A DNA stretch of 64,000 bases from Streptomyces sp. KL109B (GTDB lineage Bacteria; Actinomycetota; Actinomycetes; Streptomycetales; Streptomycetaceae), in NCBI RefSeq assembly GCF_030766935.1, contig NZ_JASERL010000009.1, positions 248,001 to 312,000 on the forward strand, written 5' to 3'. This document shows positions 1 through 8,242 of this stretch, piece by piece. Every line of letters starts with the position of its first letter. Within the stretch, counting starts at the first letter, position 1. Position numbers and translations under genes: made by a program. The notes below the pieces were generated by a model that searched no databases, was not told the DNA's origin, and saw nothing but the letters and a program-made list of their open reading frames with translations.

Positions 1-223
1 CCTCGACTTCCTCAGCGCCTCCCACACCGCGCCCGGTGACGTCGGCAGGCTCGCCGCCGCGGCCGGAGCGCGCCGCGTCGCCCTCAGCCACATCGGCCCA
101 CCGGACCCGCGCGAGGTCGGTGACGAGGACTGGACCCGCAAGGTGGCCGCCACCTACACCGGCCCTGTCGTCGTCGGGCACGACCTGACCCGCCTCGTTC
201 CCGCTCGCCGCACGACCTCCTGA
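1..223 (+). CDS. MBL-fold metal-dependent hydrolase, C-terminal part
   Basis: Only the last 73 codons lie in the window; the reading frame starts at base 2 and ends at TGA 221-223. The residues ASHTAPGDVGRLAAAAG followed by LSHIGP match the C-terminal region of metallo-beta-lactamase-fold hydrolases of the RNase Z/arylsulfatase-like type, where the final His (here in LSHIGP) is a zinc ligand. The upstream HxHxDH motif is outside the window, so the substrate cannot be judged. The gene ends 38 bases before the FAD monooxygenase start on the same strand, so the two are probably co-transcribed. Confidence 0.7.
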   Translation, partial: LDFLSASHTAPGDVGRLAAAAGARRVALSHIGPPDPREVGDEDWTRKVAATYTGPVVVGHDLTRLVPARRTTS

Positions 224-261
224 CCAACCCTTCCCCCCCGAGTTCCACGGAGAACCGCACC

Positions 262-1425
262 ATGCACGAGAACAAGCAGCAGCACCACCGCGCGACTCGC
301 GAGACACCCACCGTCGGCATCGTGGGCGGCGGTGTCGGCGGGCTGGCCGCCGCGATCGCCCTGCGCCAAGTCGGCCTGGAGGCAGTCGTCTTCGAACAGA
401 CGGCACACTTCGGCCGCGTCGGCGCCGACATCAACCTCACGCCCAACGCGGTCAAGGCCCTCGACGGCCTGGGCATCGGCGACACACTACGACGCACGGC
501 GGCCCGCCCCACCCGCCGTCTCAGCCGGACCTGGGACACCGGCGAGGAGACCTCCCGTATCGAAATGGGTGAGGAAGCCCTGACCCGGTACGGGTCACCG
601 CAACTCACCATGCACCGCGCCGACTTGCTCGCCGCGCTGGAGGAGGCGCTGCCGTCCGGCGCCGTCCGCTTCGGCAGCCGCCTCACCCACACCACCGAGC
701 ACGCCGACGGTGTCACCGCGACGTTCGAGGACGGCACCGAGACGGACGTCGACATCCTGGTCGGCGCCGACGGCATCCACTCCGTCGTACGCACCGCCCT
801 GTTCGGCCCGGAGAGCCCGCACTTCACCGGCGTCGTCGCCTACCGCTCCGTGGTCCCCGCGGGCCGCCTCGACCTCCCCGGCCTGGACGCCTTCACCAAG
901 TGGTGGGGGCCCGACCCGGCCACCCAGCTGGTCACCTTCCCCCTCAACCGGGGCCGGGACCTGTTCGTCTTCGCGACCACCGCCCAGGAGAGCTGGCAGC
1001 ACGAGTCCTGGACCACCCCGGGCGACGCCGCCGAACTCCGTTCCCACTACCGGGACTTCCACCCCGAGGCGCGCGCCGTCCTCGACGCCTGCGACGAGGT
1101 CCTCAAGTCCGCCCTGTACGTCCGCGACCCCCTGCCCTCGTGGTCCTCGGGCCGCCGCACCCTGCTCGGCGACGCCTGCCACCCGATGACACCCTTCATG
1201 GCCCAGGGCGCCGCCATGGCCATCGAGGACGCCGTCGTCCTCGCCCGCGCCCTGGCCGGCGCCGACCCCCGCTGCCCCGAACCGGCCCTGAAGTCGTACG
1301 AGACCACCCGCCAGGAGCGCACCGCCCGCGTCCAACTCGGCTCCCGCGGCAACGACTGGCTGCGCACCTCGGGCAACGGCGAGTGGGTGTACGGATACGA
1401 CGCCTGGACGGTGCCCCTGGGCTGA
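262..1425 (+). CDS. FAD-dependent aromatic monooxygenase, NicC-like
   Basis: A 387-residue class A flavoprotein monooxygenase expected to hydroxylate an aromatic or pyridine ring with NAD(P)H and O2. The N-terminal GGGVGG is the FAD dinucleotide loop (about residues 20-26), DILVGADGIHS is the DG motif, and GDACHPMTPFMAQG is the GD/FAD-phosphate motif. The order of motifs, the length and the ending WVYGYD resemble 6-hydroxynicotinate 3-monooxygenase (NicC) more than salicylate hydroxylase. The active-site His, Cys and His I recall for NicC are not conserved: GADINLTPN has Asn where NicC has His, and the KWW region lacks the Cys and second His. The substrate therefore probably differs. It is transcribed away from the large minus-strand catabolic operon and converges on it. 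Confidence 0.8.
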   Translation: MHENKQQHHRATRETPTVGIVGGGVGGLAAAIALRQVGLEAVVFEQTAHFGRVGADINLTPNAVKALDGLGIGDTLRRTAARPTRRLSRTWDTGEETSRIEMGEEALTRYGSPQLTMHRADLLAALEEALPSGAVRFGSRLTHTTEHADGVTATFEDGTETDVDILVGADGIHSVVRTALFGPESPHFTGVVAYRSVVPAGRLDLPGLDAFTKWWGPDPATQLVTFPLNRGRDLFVFATTAQESWQHESWTTPGDAAELRSHYRDFHPEARAVLDACDEVLKSALYVRDPLPSWSSGRRTLLGDACHPMTPFMAQGAAMAIEDAVVLARALAGADPRCPEPALKSYETTRQERTARVQLGSRGNDWLRTSGNGEWVYGYDAWTVPLG

Positions 1426-1434
1426 GGCCGCCGG

Positions 1435-1620
1435 TCAGCGGCCCGCGTGCCTCCTGAGGTACCGGCCGACCACCTCGTTGAACTCCTCGGCGCGTTCGAC
1501 CTGGGATCAGTGCCCGCACCGGCTGAAGAAGTGCGCGTCGGCGTTCGGGATCCCGGTGACGGACATCGGCATCCAGTACCCGCACGGCCCGTTCGAGACC
1601 GTCGTTCGTGCCGTAGCCCT
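1435..1620 (-). pseudogene. Decayed alpha/beta hydrolase, C-terminal remnant
   Basis: Read on the minus strand, this stretch encodes IPNADAHFFSRCGH, then TGA at 1507-1509, then SQVERAEEFNEVVGRYL and a final stop at 1435-1437. This is the C-terminal catalytic-His region of MhpC-type hydrolases (compare ECGHWPQHEHAARFN in the intact hydrolase at 3976-4836). The TGA stands where the family has Trp, consistent with TGG to TGA. Upstream of IPNA the similarity appears to shift frame and no nucleophile elbow is left. The fragment directly abuts the end of the PrpD-like gene, so it is probably a former last gene of the operon. Confidence 0.65.
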
Positions 1621-2930
1621 TACCCGCATGATCGACAGGATGCGGGGGGCGGGGTGGTGTCCAGGGACAGGCAGCGCTCCACCCACCGGTCGGTGTCGGC
1701 GCGGGTGGCGTACGTGGATGTCTGGCGACGGAACTTCGCCACCACGGTGTCCGTGAGGTCCGCGACGGAGGGTGTCCGGTGGGTGTCGAGGGCCTCGTAC
1801 GTGACCGGGTCACCGCCGTCGGTGAACTCGACGGTGACGCTGGCTCCCCAGCGGCCCGGCAGGTGGGCGTCGAGCGCGGGGTCGTGCCTCACCAGCACCT
1901 CGGGAGCGTCCGGCGGCAGCGGCCCACGGAAGAAGCCGACGTCCGTCGCCGCCCCGCCGAGCCAGGCCGCGACGGCGAAGGTGGCACTGGCCGCCGCCTC
2001 GGTGGGTCCCTCCGGATCGCGGTCGGCGGTGACGAAGCGCAAGAGAGGGCCCGGCAGGCCGATCCTGACGCGCCGGGTCCGGTCCAACGGCGCTCCCTGC
2101 GCGGCGAGTTCGGCCAACGCGTCCAGCGCGGCGTGCAGCGGCCGGGCGCACGGGTAGCGCTTGAAGGTACAGTCACGGAGATGTGGCCCTGTTGCCGTGG
2201 GCGCTTCGGGCGGCGTGCCGAGCGCGGCGGTGGCCGGGCCGTCCAGCAGGGTGCGGGAGGCCCGCGCCCCGGCCCGCGCGAGGTGGGCGGCCTCCGTTCC
2301 GTCGGCGGCGGCGTGTCCGAGCAACAGGTAGTGTCCCGCGCCCAGTTGGTCGCCGCTGAGGAGTCCGCCGAGGCCCGCCGCCGCGATCCCGAGGGCCGCC
2401 ACGGTGTCGTCCTCGTCGAGGCCCAGCAGGCTCGCCACCGCCGCCGCCGCGCCCAGCGCGCCGAAGGTCGCCGACGGCCACCAGGACCGCTCGTACAGCC
2501 GCGGGCCGCCGAACCGCAGGCCCGCCTCGACGACCACCTCGTAGCCGCTGATCACCGCGTCGACGACCGCCCGGCCCGGCCGCCCCTCCCGCTCGGCCAC
2601 GGCCTGCGCGGCCGGCACCACCACGGCGCCCGGCGCCACCGCCGCGCCGGGGTGCAGCGCGTCGTACTCGTCGACGTGCGCGAGGACCGACTCCGCCCAC
2701 ACGACCGTACGCAGCGGATGGGTGCCGGACAGGGCGGGCGTCCGCATGGCGCCCGCGTCCCCCATGTCCCTGACGAGGCCGCCCAGTTGGGCCGCCAGTG
2801 GGTGCCCTGAGCCCGCCACCACGCACCCCACAGTGTCGAGTACGTGCAGCGCGGCGAGCGCACGTGTTTCGGTGTCCGCCGCCCGCGCCGCCCGGCGTCC
2901 CCGGCGGGCCAGGTCCTCCAGTACGGTCAC
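1620..2930 (-). CDS. MmgE/PrpD family protein
   Basis: A 436-residue homologue of the MmgE/PrpD superfamily, which includes 2-methylcitrate dehydratase and cis-aconitate decarboxylase; members add, remove or isomerise around carboxylated double bonds. The N-terminal half is the Ala/Gly-rich all-helical domain (DTVGCVVAGSGHPLAAQL, AHVDEYDALHPG with the conserved DD/H-type region), and the C-terminal half is the mixed alpha/beta lid containing FKRYPCARPLHAALD. The GTG start overlaps the stop of the LLM gene (GTGA at 2927-2930), showing translational coupling. The last 15 residues (TPPPASCRSCG) look non-family, and the gene runs into a hydrolase remnant, so the 3' end may have been altered. A role in processing a ring-cleavage product is inferred from the operon only. 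Confidence 0.78.
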   Translation of the reverse strand: MTVLEDLARRGRRAARAADTETRALAALHVLDTVGCVVAGSGHPLAAQLGGLVRDMGDAGAMRTPALSGTHPLRTVVWAESVLAHVDEYDALHPGAAVAPGAVVVPAAQAVAEREGRPGRAVVDAVISGYEVVVEAGLRFGGPRLYERSWWPSATFGALGAAAAVASLLGLDEDDTVAALGIAAAGLGGLLSGDQLGAGHYLLLGHAAADGTEAAHLARAGARASRTLLDGPATAALGTPPEAPTATGPHLRDCTFKRYPCARPLHAALDALAELAAQGAPLDRTRRVRIGLPGPLLRFVTADRDPEGPTEAAASATFAVAAWLGGAATDVGFFRGPLPPDAPEVLVRHDPALDAHLPGRWGASVTVEFTDGGDPVTYEALDTHRTPSVADLTDTVVAKFRRQTSTYATRADTDRWVERCLSLDTTPPPASCRSCG

Positions 2931-3979
2931 CGGCGGGGCCCCTCCCGTAGGGCGGGCAGCACCTGTGTGCCCACGCTCTCCACGAGTTCGGTCGGCGGAT
3001 CGTACGAGCCGACGTGCTGGAGGAAGACCCCGCTCACGCCCGAGGCGTGCAGGGAACGCATCCGGTCGGCGATCTCCTCGGCCGTGCCGAACAGGCAGAA
3101 CTGCCGCACGAAGCGGAGCGCGTCATCGTCGCTGACCCACTGCGAGCAGATCCGCACCGCCGCCTCCCAGTCCTCGGCGTGGACCAGGTCCGGGTAGACA
3201 CCCTCCACCCGTGCGGGGACGTCGAGTTCGATGCCCGCGAGGGCGAGGAACGGCGCCCCGCCGTTCTGGGCGATGGACGCGCAGATCGGCTTGATGGTCC
3301 GGGCGGCGGCCTCGACGTCGTCTGTGACCGCGCAGTACGCCGAGACGGTCAGCGGGATCGCGGAGGCGTCGCGGCCCGCCGCCTCCGCGCCCTCCCGCAC
3401 CCGGGCCGTGGCCCCGTCGAGCGTCTTCGGCGAGGCACCACTGAGCAGGATGACACCGTCGGCGAGCTCCCCGGCGAGCCGCAGGTTCTTCGGGCCGCTC
3501 GCGGCGAAGTGGATCGGCACCTCGGGCCGCGGGTCGCGCAGTCGCGAGCGCACACCGTCGTAGTCCCACTCCTCGCCGGACAGCAGCGCCCGCAGCTGTG
3601 TGATCCCGTCCCGCATCGCGGCGCGTGTGCTGGGGCGCAGCCCCACGGGCCCGACCGAACTGTTGCCGACACCGAGCCCGAGCGTGAACCGGCCCGGCGC
3701 CAGCTCGGCGACGCTACGGGCGGCGGATGCCACGACGGCCGGGTGCCGAGTCACCAGGTTGGTGACGGCCGTGCCGAGCGAGATCCGTTCGGTGCCGAGC
3801 GCCGCCGCCGTCAAGGCCGTGAAGACGTCACGCCACAGCAGCTGCGAGTCGGGGAACCACGCCTCGTCGAAGCCGAGTTGCTCGGCTCTGCGCACCGTCC
3901 CCACGAGCGTGTCCACGCGTTCGCAGGGCGGGACACGGATGCCGACGCGCGGACCGGCGGCGGGACCCGCCGCGCTCAT
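2927..3979 (-). CDS. LLM-class (luciferase-like, F420-type) oxidoreductase
   Basis: A 350-residue luciferase-like TIM-barrel protein. GFDEAWFPDSQLLW, GTAVTNLVTRHPAVVAS, GRFTLGLGVGNSS and PIHFAASGPKNLRLAGELADGVIL are the characteristic strands and loops of the F420-dependent branch (Mer/methylene-H4MPT reductase-like). F420 is more likely than FMN because this is an actinobacterial protein with the GVGNS loop. The chosen ATG (3977-3979) gives a 4-base ATGA overlap with the upstream hydrolase; a longer upstream frame lies inside that gene. In the operon it sits between hydrolases and the PrpD protein and could reduce or mono-oxygenate an intermediate, as RutA-like members do. The substrate is unknown. 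Confidence 0.82.
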   Translation of the reverse strand: MSAAGPAAGPRVGIRVPPCERVDTLVGTVRRAEQLGFDEAWFPDSQLLWRDVFTALTAAALGTERISLGTAVTNLVTRHPAVVASAARSVAELAPGRFTLGLGVGNSSVGPVGLRPSTRAAMRDGITQLRALLSGEEWDYDGVRSRLRDPRPEVPIHFAASGPKNLRLAGELADGVILLSGASPKTLDGATARVREGAEAAGRDASAIPLTVSAYCAVTDDVEAAARTIKPICASIAQNGGAPFLALAGIELDVPARVEGVYPDLVHAEDWEAAVRICSQWVSDDDALRFVRQFCLFGTAEEIADRMRSLHASGVSGVFLQHVGSYDPPTELVESVGTQVLPALREGPRR

Positions 3980-4836
3980 GCCGCCTGCTCCTCGCGCAGG
4001 AAGTCGAGGTGCAGGGCGTTGAAGCGGGCGGCGTGCTCGTGCTGCGGCCAGTGCCCGCACTCGGCGAAGATCTCCAGCCGGGAGTTCGGCACCCGCTCCG
4101 CCAGCTTGTGGGCCTCGGGGACATCACCGAAGGGGTTCTGCGCGCCCCAGACGACGAGCGTCGGTGCGGCGATGCGGTTCAGCTGCTCGGTGGTGAGGAG
4201 GTCCTCGGTGCGGTTGACCATGTCCTGGAGGCAGAGCAGGTGCGGCAGTTGCTTGACGAACTCGGGGCGGTGGTAGATGTCGTGCCGTACGCGGACGAGT
4301 TCGTCGCTGACGTTCGCCGCCGGGTCGAACATGAGCAGTTCCAGGCGCTTGCGGGTCAGGCCGATGTCGTCGCTCTCCACCGCCTTGCGGGTGCTGGTCC
4401 TGATCCGCTCCATCACCTCGGGGTTGGCGACGGTGCCGCCGGGAGCGACGAGGGAGAGCCGCCCGACCCGCTCCGGGTGGTCGGCCGCGAGCCGCCCGGC
4501 CACCCAGCCGCCGAGGGACTCGCCGACGAAGTGCGCCTTGTCGATGCCCTGGGAGTCGAGGTAGGCGAGGACGTGGTCGACGTAGCGGGGGATGCGGTAG
4601 TCGTGGTCGGGGCCCTCGGTGTAGCCGTGGCCGAGCATGTCGATGGCGTGGCAGGCGTAACCGGCCGCCGCGTGCGCCGGGATGTTGCGGACGAACGCCT
4701 CCAGGTGGCCGCTGGTGCCGTGCAGGAACACCACCGGATCGCCCTCGCCCGCCCGGAGCGTACGGGTGCGCAGCCCTGCCACGTCCACGTAGGACAGTCG
4801 GAAGTCGGTGCCGGTCAGATCGGTCCAGATGCTCAT
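3976..4836 (-). CDS. Alpha/beta hydrolase, meta-cleavage product hydrolase-like
   Basis: A 286-residue alpha/beta hydrolase of the MhpC/BphD type, which break C-C bonds in extradiol ring-cleavage products. FLHGTSGH is the oxyanion region, GESLGG carries the nucleophile Ser107, and ECGHWPQHEH carries the catalytic His. The acid position in WGAQNPFGDV has Asn where most relatives have Asp; the following Asp may substitute. The ATG at 4834-4836 is preceded by AAAGAGAG on the minus strand. The gene lies 59 bases downstream of the extradiol dioxygenase and overlaps the LLM gene, so it is the best candidate for hydrolysis of the dioxygenase product. Confidence 0.85.
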   Translation of the reverse strand: MSIWTDLTGTDFRLSYVDVAGLRTRTLRAGEGDPVVFLHGTSGHLEAFVRNIPAHAAAGYACHAIDMLGHGYTEGPDHDYRIPRYVDHVLAYLDSQGIDKAHFVGESLGGWVAGRLAADHPERVGRLSLVAPGGTVANPEVMERIRTSTRKAVESDDIGLTRKRLELLMFDPAANVSDELVRVRHDIYHRPEFVKQLPHLLCLQDMVNRTEDLLTTEQLNRIAAPTLVVWGAQNPFGDVPEAHKLAERVPNSRLEIFAECGHWPQHEHAARFNALHLDFLREEQAA

Positions 4837-4895
4837 CGGGGGTCTCTCTTTCTGAACGTACGAAACGTGTGAAGTGTGGTGCGTGGCAAGGGAGT

Positions 4896-5831
4896 TCAGG
4901 GGCGGGGCTCGATCACGGCGACACCCATTCCGGTGAGCCACTCGTCGATCGCGGAGTAGGCGAGGGTGTGTCCGGTGCACGGGCCGACGGCGGCCTTCAT
5001 GGCGATCCACGAGCGGATCTCCTGGGCGCCGTTGCCGGCCTCGGCGGCGAGCTCGTCCGAGGTCAGGCCGAGCACCGGGCCGATGTCACCCGACGTGACC
5101 ATGTCGAGGAAGCGGCGGTCGAACTCCTCGTTGATACGGGGTCGGGCCGCACGGATGATCTGCCGTCGACGCACCTCGTACTCGCTCCAGGAGTCACGGC
5201 CGTTCAGCCATGCCTCCACCAGGAAGCGGTCGTCGTCGTTCAATGTCTCGAACCACTTGGGCCAGGGCAGTTGGTGCGAGAGTCCGCCGGACGCGATCAC
5301 GGCGACGCGCTTCGCGGAACCGTCCGCGCGCACCGCCCGCCCGATGGCCTCGCCGAGTGCCCGGCAGCGGTCGAGGGACGGCAGGGGCGGCGCGAACATG
5401 TTGATGACCACCGGAACGATCGGCACATCGAGGTCCGGCAGCAGGTGCTGGAGGCTGTGCGTGATGCCGTGGTCGACGGTCAGACGCAGCGAGAACGCGG
5501 GGTCGAACCCGTCCCCGACCAGCGAGTCCACCAGATGGCGCGCGAGGTCGGTGTCGACGGGCAGTGGCCCGGACGGGGTGCCTGCCTCGCCCGCGCCGAG
5601 CACCTCGCCGACGCCGACGGTGAAGGCGGGCATCATGTCGAGGAAGAAGCCGCGGAAGTGATTCGAGCCGATGACGACGAGAGCGTCCGGGCCTTGCTCC
5701 GCGAGGAGTTGACGTGCTGTGCCGAGGCCGTCGCGGAAGGCGTGGGCGCCCTTGAGGTGGTCCACCTCCGCCCAGTGGGTGTTCATCAGGGTGCTGTGGG
5801 AGGCCCCGACCCCCATCACGACGGAACTCAT
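4896..5831 (-). CDS. Class III extradiol ring-cleavage dioxygenase (MhpB/LigB type)
   Basis: A 311-residue non-haem iron dioxygenase expected to open a catechol-like ring next to the hydroxyls. It resembles 2,3-dihydroxyphenylpropionate 1,2-dioxygenase along its length: GVGASHSTLM at the N terminus (iron-ligand His), VVIGSNHFRGFFLDMMPAF, VDHGITHSLQHLL (catalytic His) and SGGLSHQLPWP, then LDMVTSGDIGPVLGLTSDEL and EIRSWIAM. The ATG overlaps the stop of the M20-like gene (ATGA at 5828-5831). Together with the Rieske oxygenase upstream and hydrolases on both sides, it defines this operon as a meta-cleavage pathway. Whether the ring is carbocyclic or a hydroxypyridine cannot be read from the sequence. 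Confidence 0.88.
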   Translation of the reverse strand: MSSVVMGVGASHSTLMNTHWAEVDHLKGAHAFRDGLGTARQLLAEQGPDALVVIGSNHFRGFFLDMMPAFTVGVGEVLGAGEAGTPSGPLPVDTDLARHLVDSLVGDGFDPAFSLRLTVDHGITHSLQHLLPDLDVPIVPVVINMFAPPLPSLDRCRALGEAIGRAVRADGSAKRVAVIASGGLSHQLPWPKWFETLNDDDRFLVEAWLNGRDSWSEYEVRRRQIIRAARPRINEEFDRRFLDMVTSGDIGPVLGLTSDELAAEAGNGAQEIRSWIAMKAAVGPCTGHTLAYSAIDEWLTGMGVAVIEPRP

Positions 5832-7180
5832 GACACCGGGCCCCTCTCTGCGGCGGACACGTCCGCTCTGGTGCGCGTACAGGTGTTGATCACGGCGTGC
5901 ACGAGCGCGCGCGTGAGGCGGTGTGCCTCACGGGCGTCCGCGACGTTCATCCCGGCGGGGAAGTCCAGCTTCATCGGCGCGTCCGCGCCGATGCGGTCCA
6001 TGCCGATACGGGCGGTCGGGATGCCTCGGGCGCGCAGGATATTGGCGTCCGTGGCACCGCTGTTGAGGAGGATCGGCTCGTGCGGACGGCCCTCGATCTC
6101 CTCCCACGCGGCCTTGCCCGCGCGGACGATCCAGCTCTCCTGAGGGGTGGCGGTGCCGGGGATGGCCAGGGTCATCTCCCAGTCCAGGTCGATGTCCGGG
6201 TGCTCGGCGCGGATCGCGTCGATGGCCTCGGCGAACTCGCGGCGGGCCTCCTGCGGGCTCGTCCGCGGGCTGATCCGCAGATCGACGTCGAGTCGGCACT
6301 GGGCGGGGGAGAGGGAGGCCGTGCGGGCCCAACCCCCCTCCACGGAACCGATGTTGGCCTGCGGCGCCACGAGCCCGTCGGTGTGCTTCGCCGCGTACTC
6401 GGGGAACCAGCGCTCAAGCCCGGTGATCACCTTCGCCGCGTCGACGATCGGGTTGCGGTAGTCCATCCGGTGCCGGCTGCCGACGTACGAGTACGTTCCG
6501 TTGACCCGGATCCGGAACCAGCACAGGCCGACCTCCTCCCACGCCGCGGTCCAGCCGGGCTTGGTGATCAGCGCGTAGTCGGCCCACAGCCCCTGTTCGA
6601 GCATGAAGGAACAGCCGTTGCCCTGGCCCGCGTTGTACCGCGCGCCGTCGACGGGCCTGCGGTTGGTCGGCATGCCGCCCGCGCCGAGCCCCACCAGGAC
6701 GTCACCGGTCAGTGGCACTCCGGCCCGCCGCACCGCCTCGACGGCGGCGATCACACAGGCGCCGTGCCCCTTGGGGTTGCTGGCGCCGAGGCCGATGACG
6801 TGGTGTCCGTCGACGACCGGCTCGGTCCGCATGTCCAGGCGGAGTTCGGGGCCGATCCAGGGGACGTCCTCCTCCTCGGTGCCGACGGTGAGGGTGTCGA
6901 TGGGCGCGTACAGGAGCAGGTCCGGTCCGGTGCCGTCGCCGCGCAGCCGGCCGACCGCGTTGCCCTGGTCGGCGTCGATGGGCTGGTAGCGGCCCTCGGC
7001 GCCCGCTTCGACGAGCCGGTCCGCCAGCCAGCCGGCCAGTGGGCCCTCCTCGCCGGTCGGGCTGGGGATCGCGACCATCCCGGAGATCAGCTCGGCGATA
7101 CGGCGCTCGTCGATGTGGGCCCAGGCCGCCTCGGTCCAGGCGCGGCGCCGCTCGGCCGCGGCGGTGGCTTCAGCGTCCAT
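5828..7180 (-). CDS. M20-family-like protein lacking canonical zinc ligands
   Basis: A 450-residue protein with the fold signature of M20 peptidases/deacylases: an N-terminal catalytic-type domain, an inserted dimerisation domain (about 200-330) and the end of the catalytic domain. The positions that bind the two zinc ions in M20 enzymes are changed. Where the family has H-x-D there is YAPID (92-95); the bridging Asp is Asn in GLGASNPKG (N135); and the Glu-Glu pair is replaced by GLGAGGM (about 164-170). It may be a non-hydrolytic binding protein or an enzyme with new chemistry. The ATG at 7178-7180 overlaps the 56-residue ORF by 11 bases, and the stop overlaps the dioxygenase start. Function unknown. 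Confidence 0.72.
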   Translation of the reverse strand: MDAEATAAAERRRAWTEAAWAHIDERRIAELISGMVAIPSPTGEEGPLAGWLADRLVEAGAEGRYQPIDADQGNAVGRLRGDGTGPDLLLYAPIDTLTVGTEEEDVPWIGPELRLDMRTEPVVDGHHVIGLGASNPKGHGACVIAAVEAVRRAGVPLTGDVLVGLGAGGMPTNRRPVDGARYNAGQGNGCSFMLEQGLWADYALITKPGWTAAWEEVGLCWFRIRVNGTYSYVGSRHRMDYRNPIVDAAKVITGLERWFPEYAAKHTDGLVAPQANIGSVEGGWARTASLSPAQCRLDVDLRISPRTSPQEARREFAEAIDAIRAEHPDIDLDWEMTLAIPGTATPQESWIVRAGKAAWEEIEGRPHEPILLNSGATDANILRARGIPTARIGMDRIGADAPMKLDFPAGMNVADAREAHRLTRALVHAVINTCTRTRADVSAAERGPVS

Positions 7181-7340
7181 CGGTGCCGGCCTGTGCCGCA
7201 CGGGCGAGCGGCCGTTCGTCGCGGACGACGGTGCCGGTGGTCTTGAGGACCAGTGCGGCTCCGGCGCGCCGGAGCGTCGGGGCGGCGGCGAGCGCCACCA
7301 GGGCGCCGCACAGGCCGACCTTGAGGGCTGACCGTGACAT
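7170..7340 (-). CDS. 56-residue putative membrane peptide in catabolic operon
   Basis: An ATG at 7338-7340 preceded by a near-perfect GGAGG six bases upstream (minus strand) opens a 56-codon frame that closes inside the next gene's start region. The peptide begins MSRSALKVGLCGALVALAAA, a basic N terminus followed by a short hydrophobic helix, then a charged soluble tail (VVRDERPLARAAQAG). It could be a single-pass membrane peptide or a short secreted protein. I recognise no family. It fills the only gap between the alpha/beta hydrolase and the M20-like gene, and its stop overlaps the M20-like start by 11 bases, which argues for real translation and coupling. Confidence 0.55.
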   Translation of the reverse strand: MSRSALKVGLCGALVALAAAPTLRRAGAALVLKTTGTVVRDERPLARAAQAGTDGR

Positions 7341-7375
7341 GAGGGACCTCCAACTGGTGCTGAGGGGTGGGCTGT

Positions 7376-8242
7376 TCACAGGGATCGGGAGACGGAGGAG
7401 GGGACGGGCGCGGGGTCGAGGAAGGCGCGCGCTAGGGCGGCGTAGCGACCCGGGCGTTCCTCCGCGGGATGGTGCGAGGTGCGGGAGAGCACGGCCATGT
7501 CGGCGCGGGGCAGCCGGTCCGCGAGGGCCAACGCGTGGACGGGGGAGCAGAACGGGTCGTACGCGCCCCACAGCAGCAGGACCGGCGCCGCGACCTCGCC
7601 GAGCAGGGCGCCCAGGTCCTCGGGTTCCCCGCGCCCGGTGGCGGCGGTGCCGCGGGCGAGGGCGCGCGGTGCGACGGCGTTGCGATGGCGCAGCTCGACG
7701 GTCTCCTGGGGCGGGCCCGTCGGGTCGTACCATTCGAGCCGTGTCATCAGGGCGCGCATCTTGGCGGGGCTCGGGCCACCGTCGCCGTAGTACTCCTCGC
7801 GGGCCCGTACGGCGGGTGAGGGCTCGTCCCGCGCCGGGCCCGGCACAGGTGTGCTGCCGGTGATCACCAGGCGTCCGACCCGCTCCGGGTGGCGCGCGGC
7901 GAGCAGCAGGGCGACCGAGCCGCCCAGTGACTGGCACACGAAGTCGGCCCGTTCCACGCCGAGTTGGTCGAGCAGCCCGCGTACGTGGTCGGCGTGGAAG
8001 GCGAACTGTCCGCCCGTGATGTCGGGGCTGTCAGAGCCGCCGTACTGCGGCAGGTCGACGAGGAGCAGCCTGCGCCCCTCGCCCAACTGGTGGGCCACGG
8101 CGCCGAAGTCCGTCCACGCAGAGCAGCCGGGGCCGCCGCCGTGCAGCAGCACCGTGGGAGTCCCGGCGCCGCCGAGATCGGTGACGTGGACACCCGCACC
8201 ATGGACGTCGACCAGTCGGCCGGCCGGGACCTCAGCAGTCAC
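7376..8242 (-). CDS. Alpha/beta hydrolase, BphD/MhpC-like
   Basis: A 288-residue alpha/beta hydrolase. VLLHGGGPGCSAW is typical of meta-cleavage-product hydrolases (HGGGPG oxyanion loop, residues 34-39), CQSLGG supplies the nucleophile Ser105, LLWGAYDPF the acid Asp, and SRTSHHPAEE the His, although the usual CGHW context is not kept. The start is GTG, and its first bases overlap the Rieske stop codon (11-base overlap), so the two are translationally coupled. This is one of two intact C-C/ester hydrolases in the operon; a third, at 1435-1620, is decayed. They may act on successive intermediates. A lipase or esterase role cannot be excluded. Confidence 0.83.
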   Translation of the reverse strand: MTAEVPAGRLVDVHGAGVHVTDLGGAGTPTVLLHGGGPGCSAWTDFGAVAHQLGEGRRLLLVDLPQYGGSDSPDITGGQFAFHADHVRGLLDQLGVERADFVCQSLGGSVALLLAARHPERVGRLVITGSTPVPGPARDEPSPAVRAREEYYGDGGPSPAKMRALMTRLEWYDPTGPPQETVELRHRNAVAPRALARGTAATGRGEPEDLGALLGEVAAPVLLLWGAYDPFCSPVHALALADRLPRADMAVLSRTSHHPAEERPGRYAALARAFLDPAPVPSSVSRSL

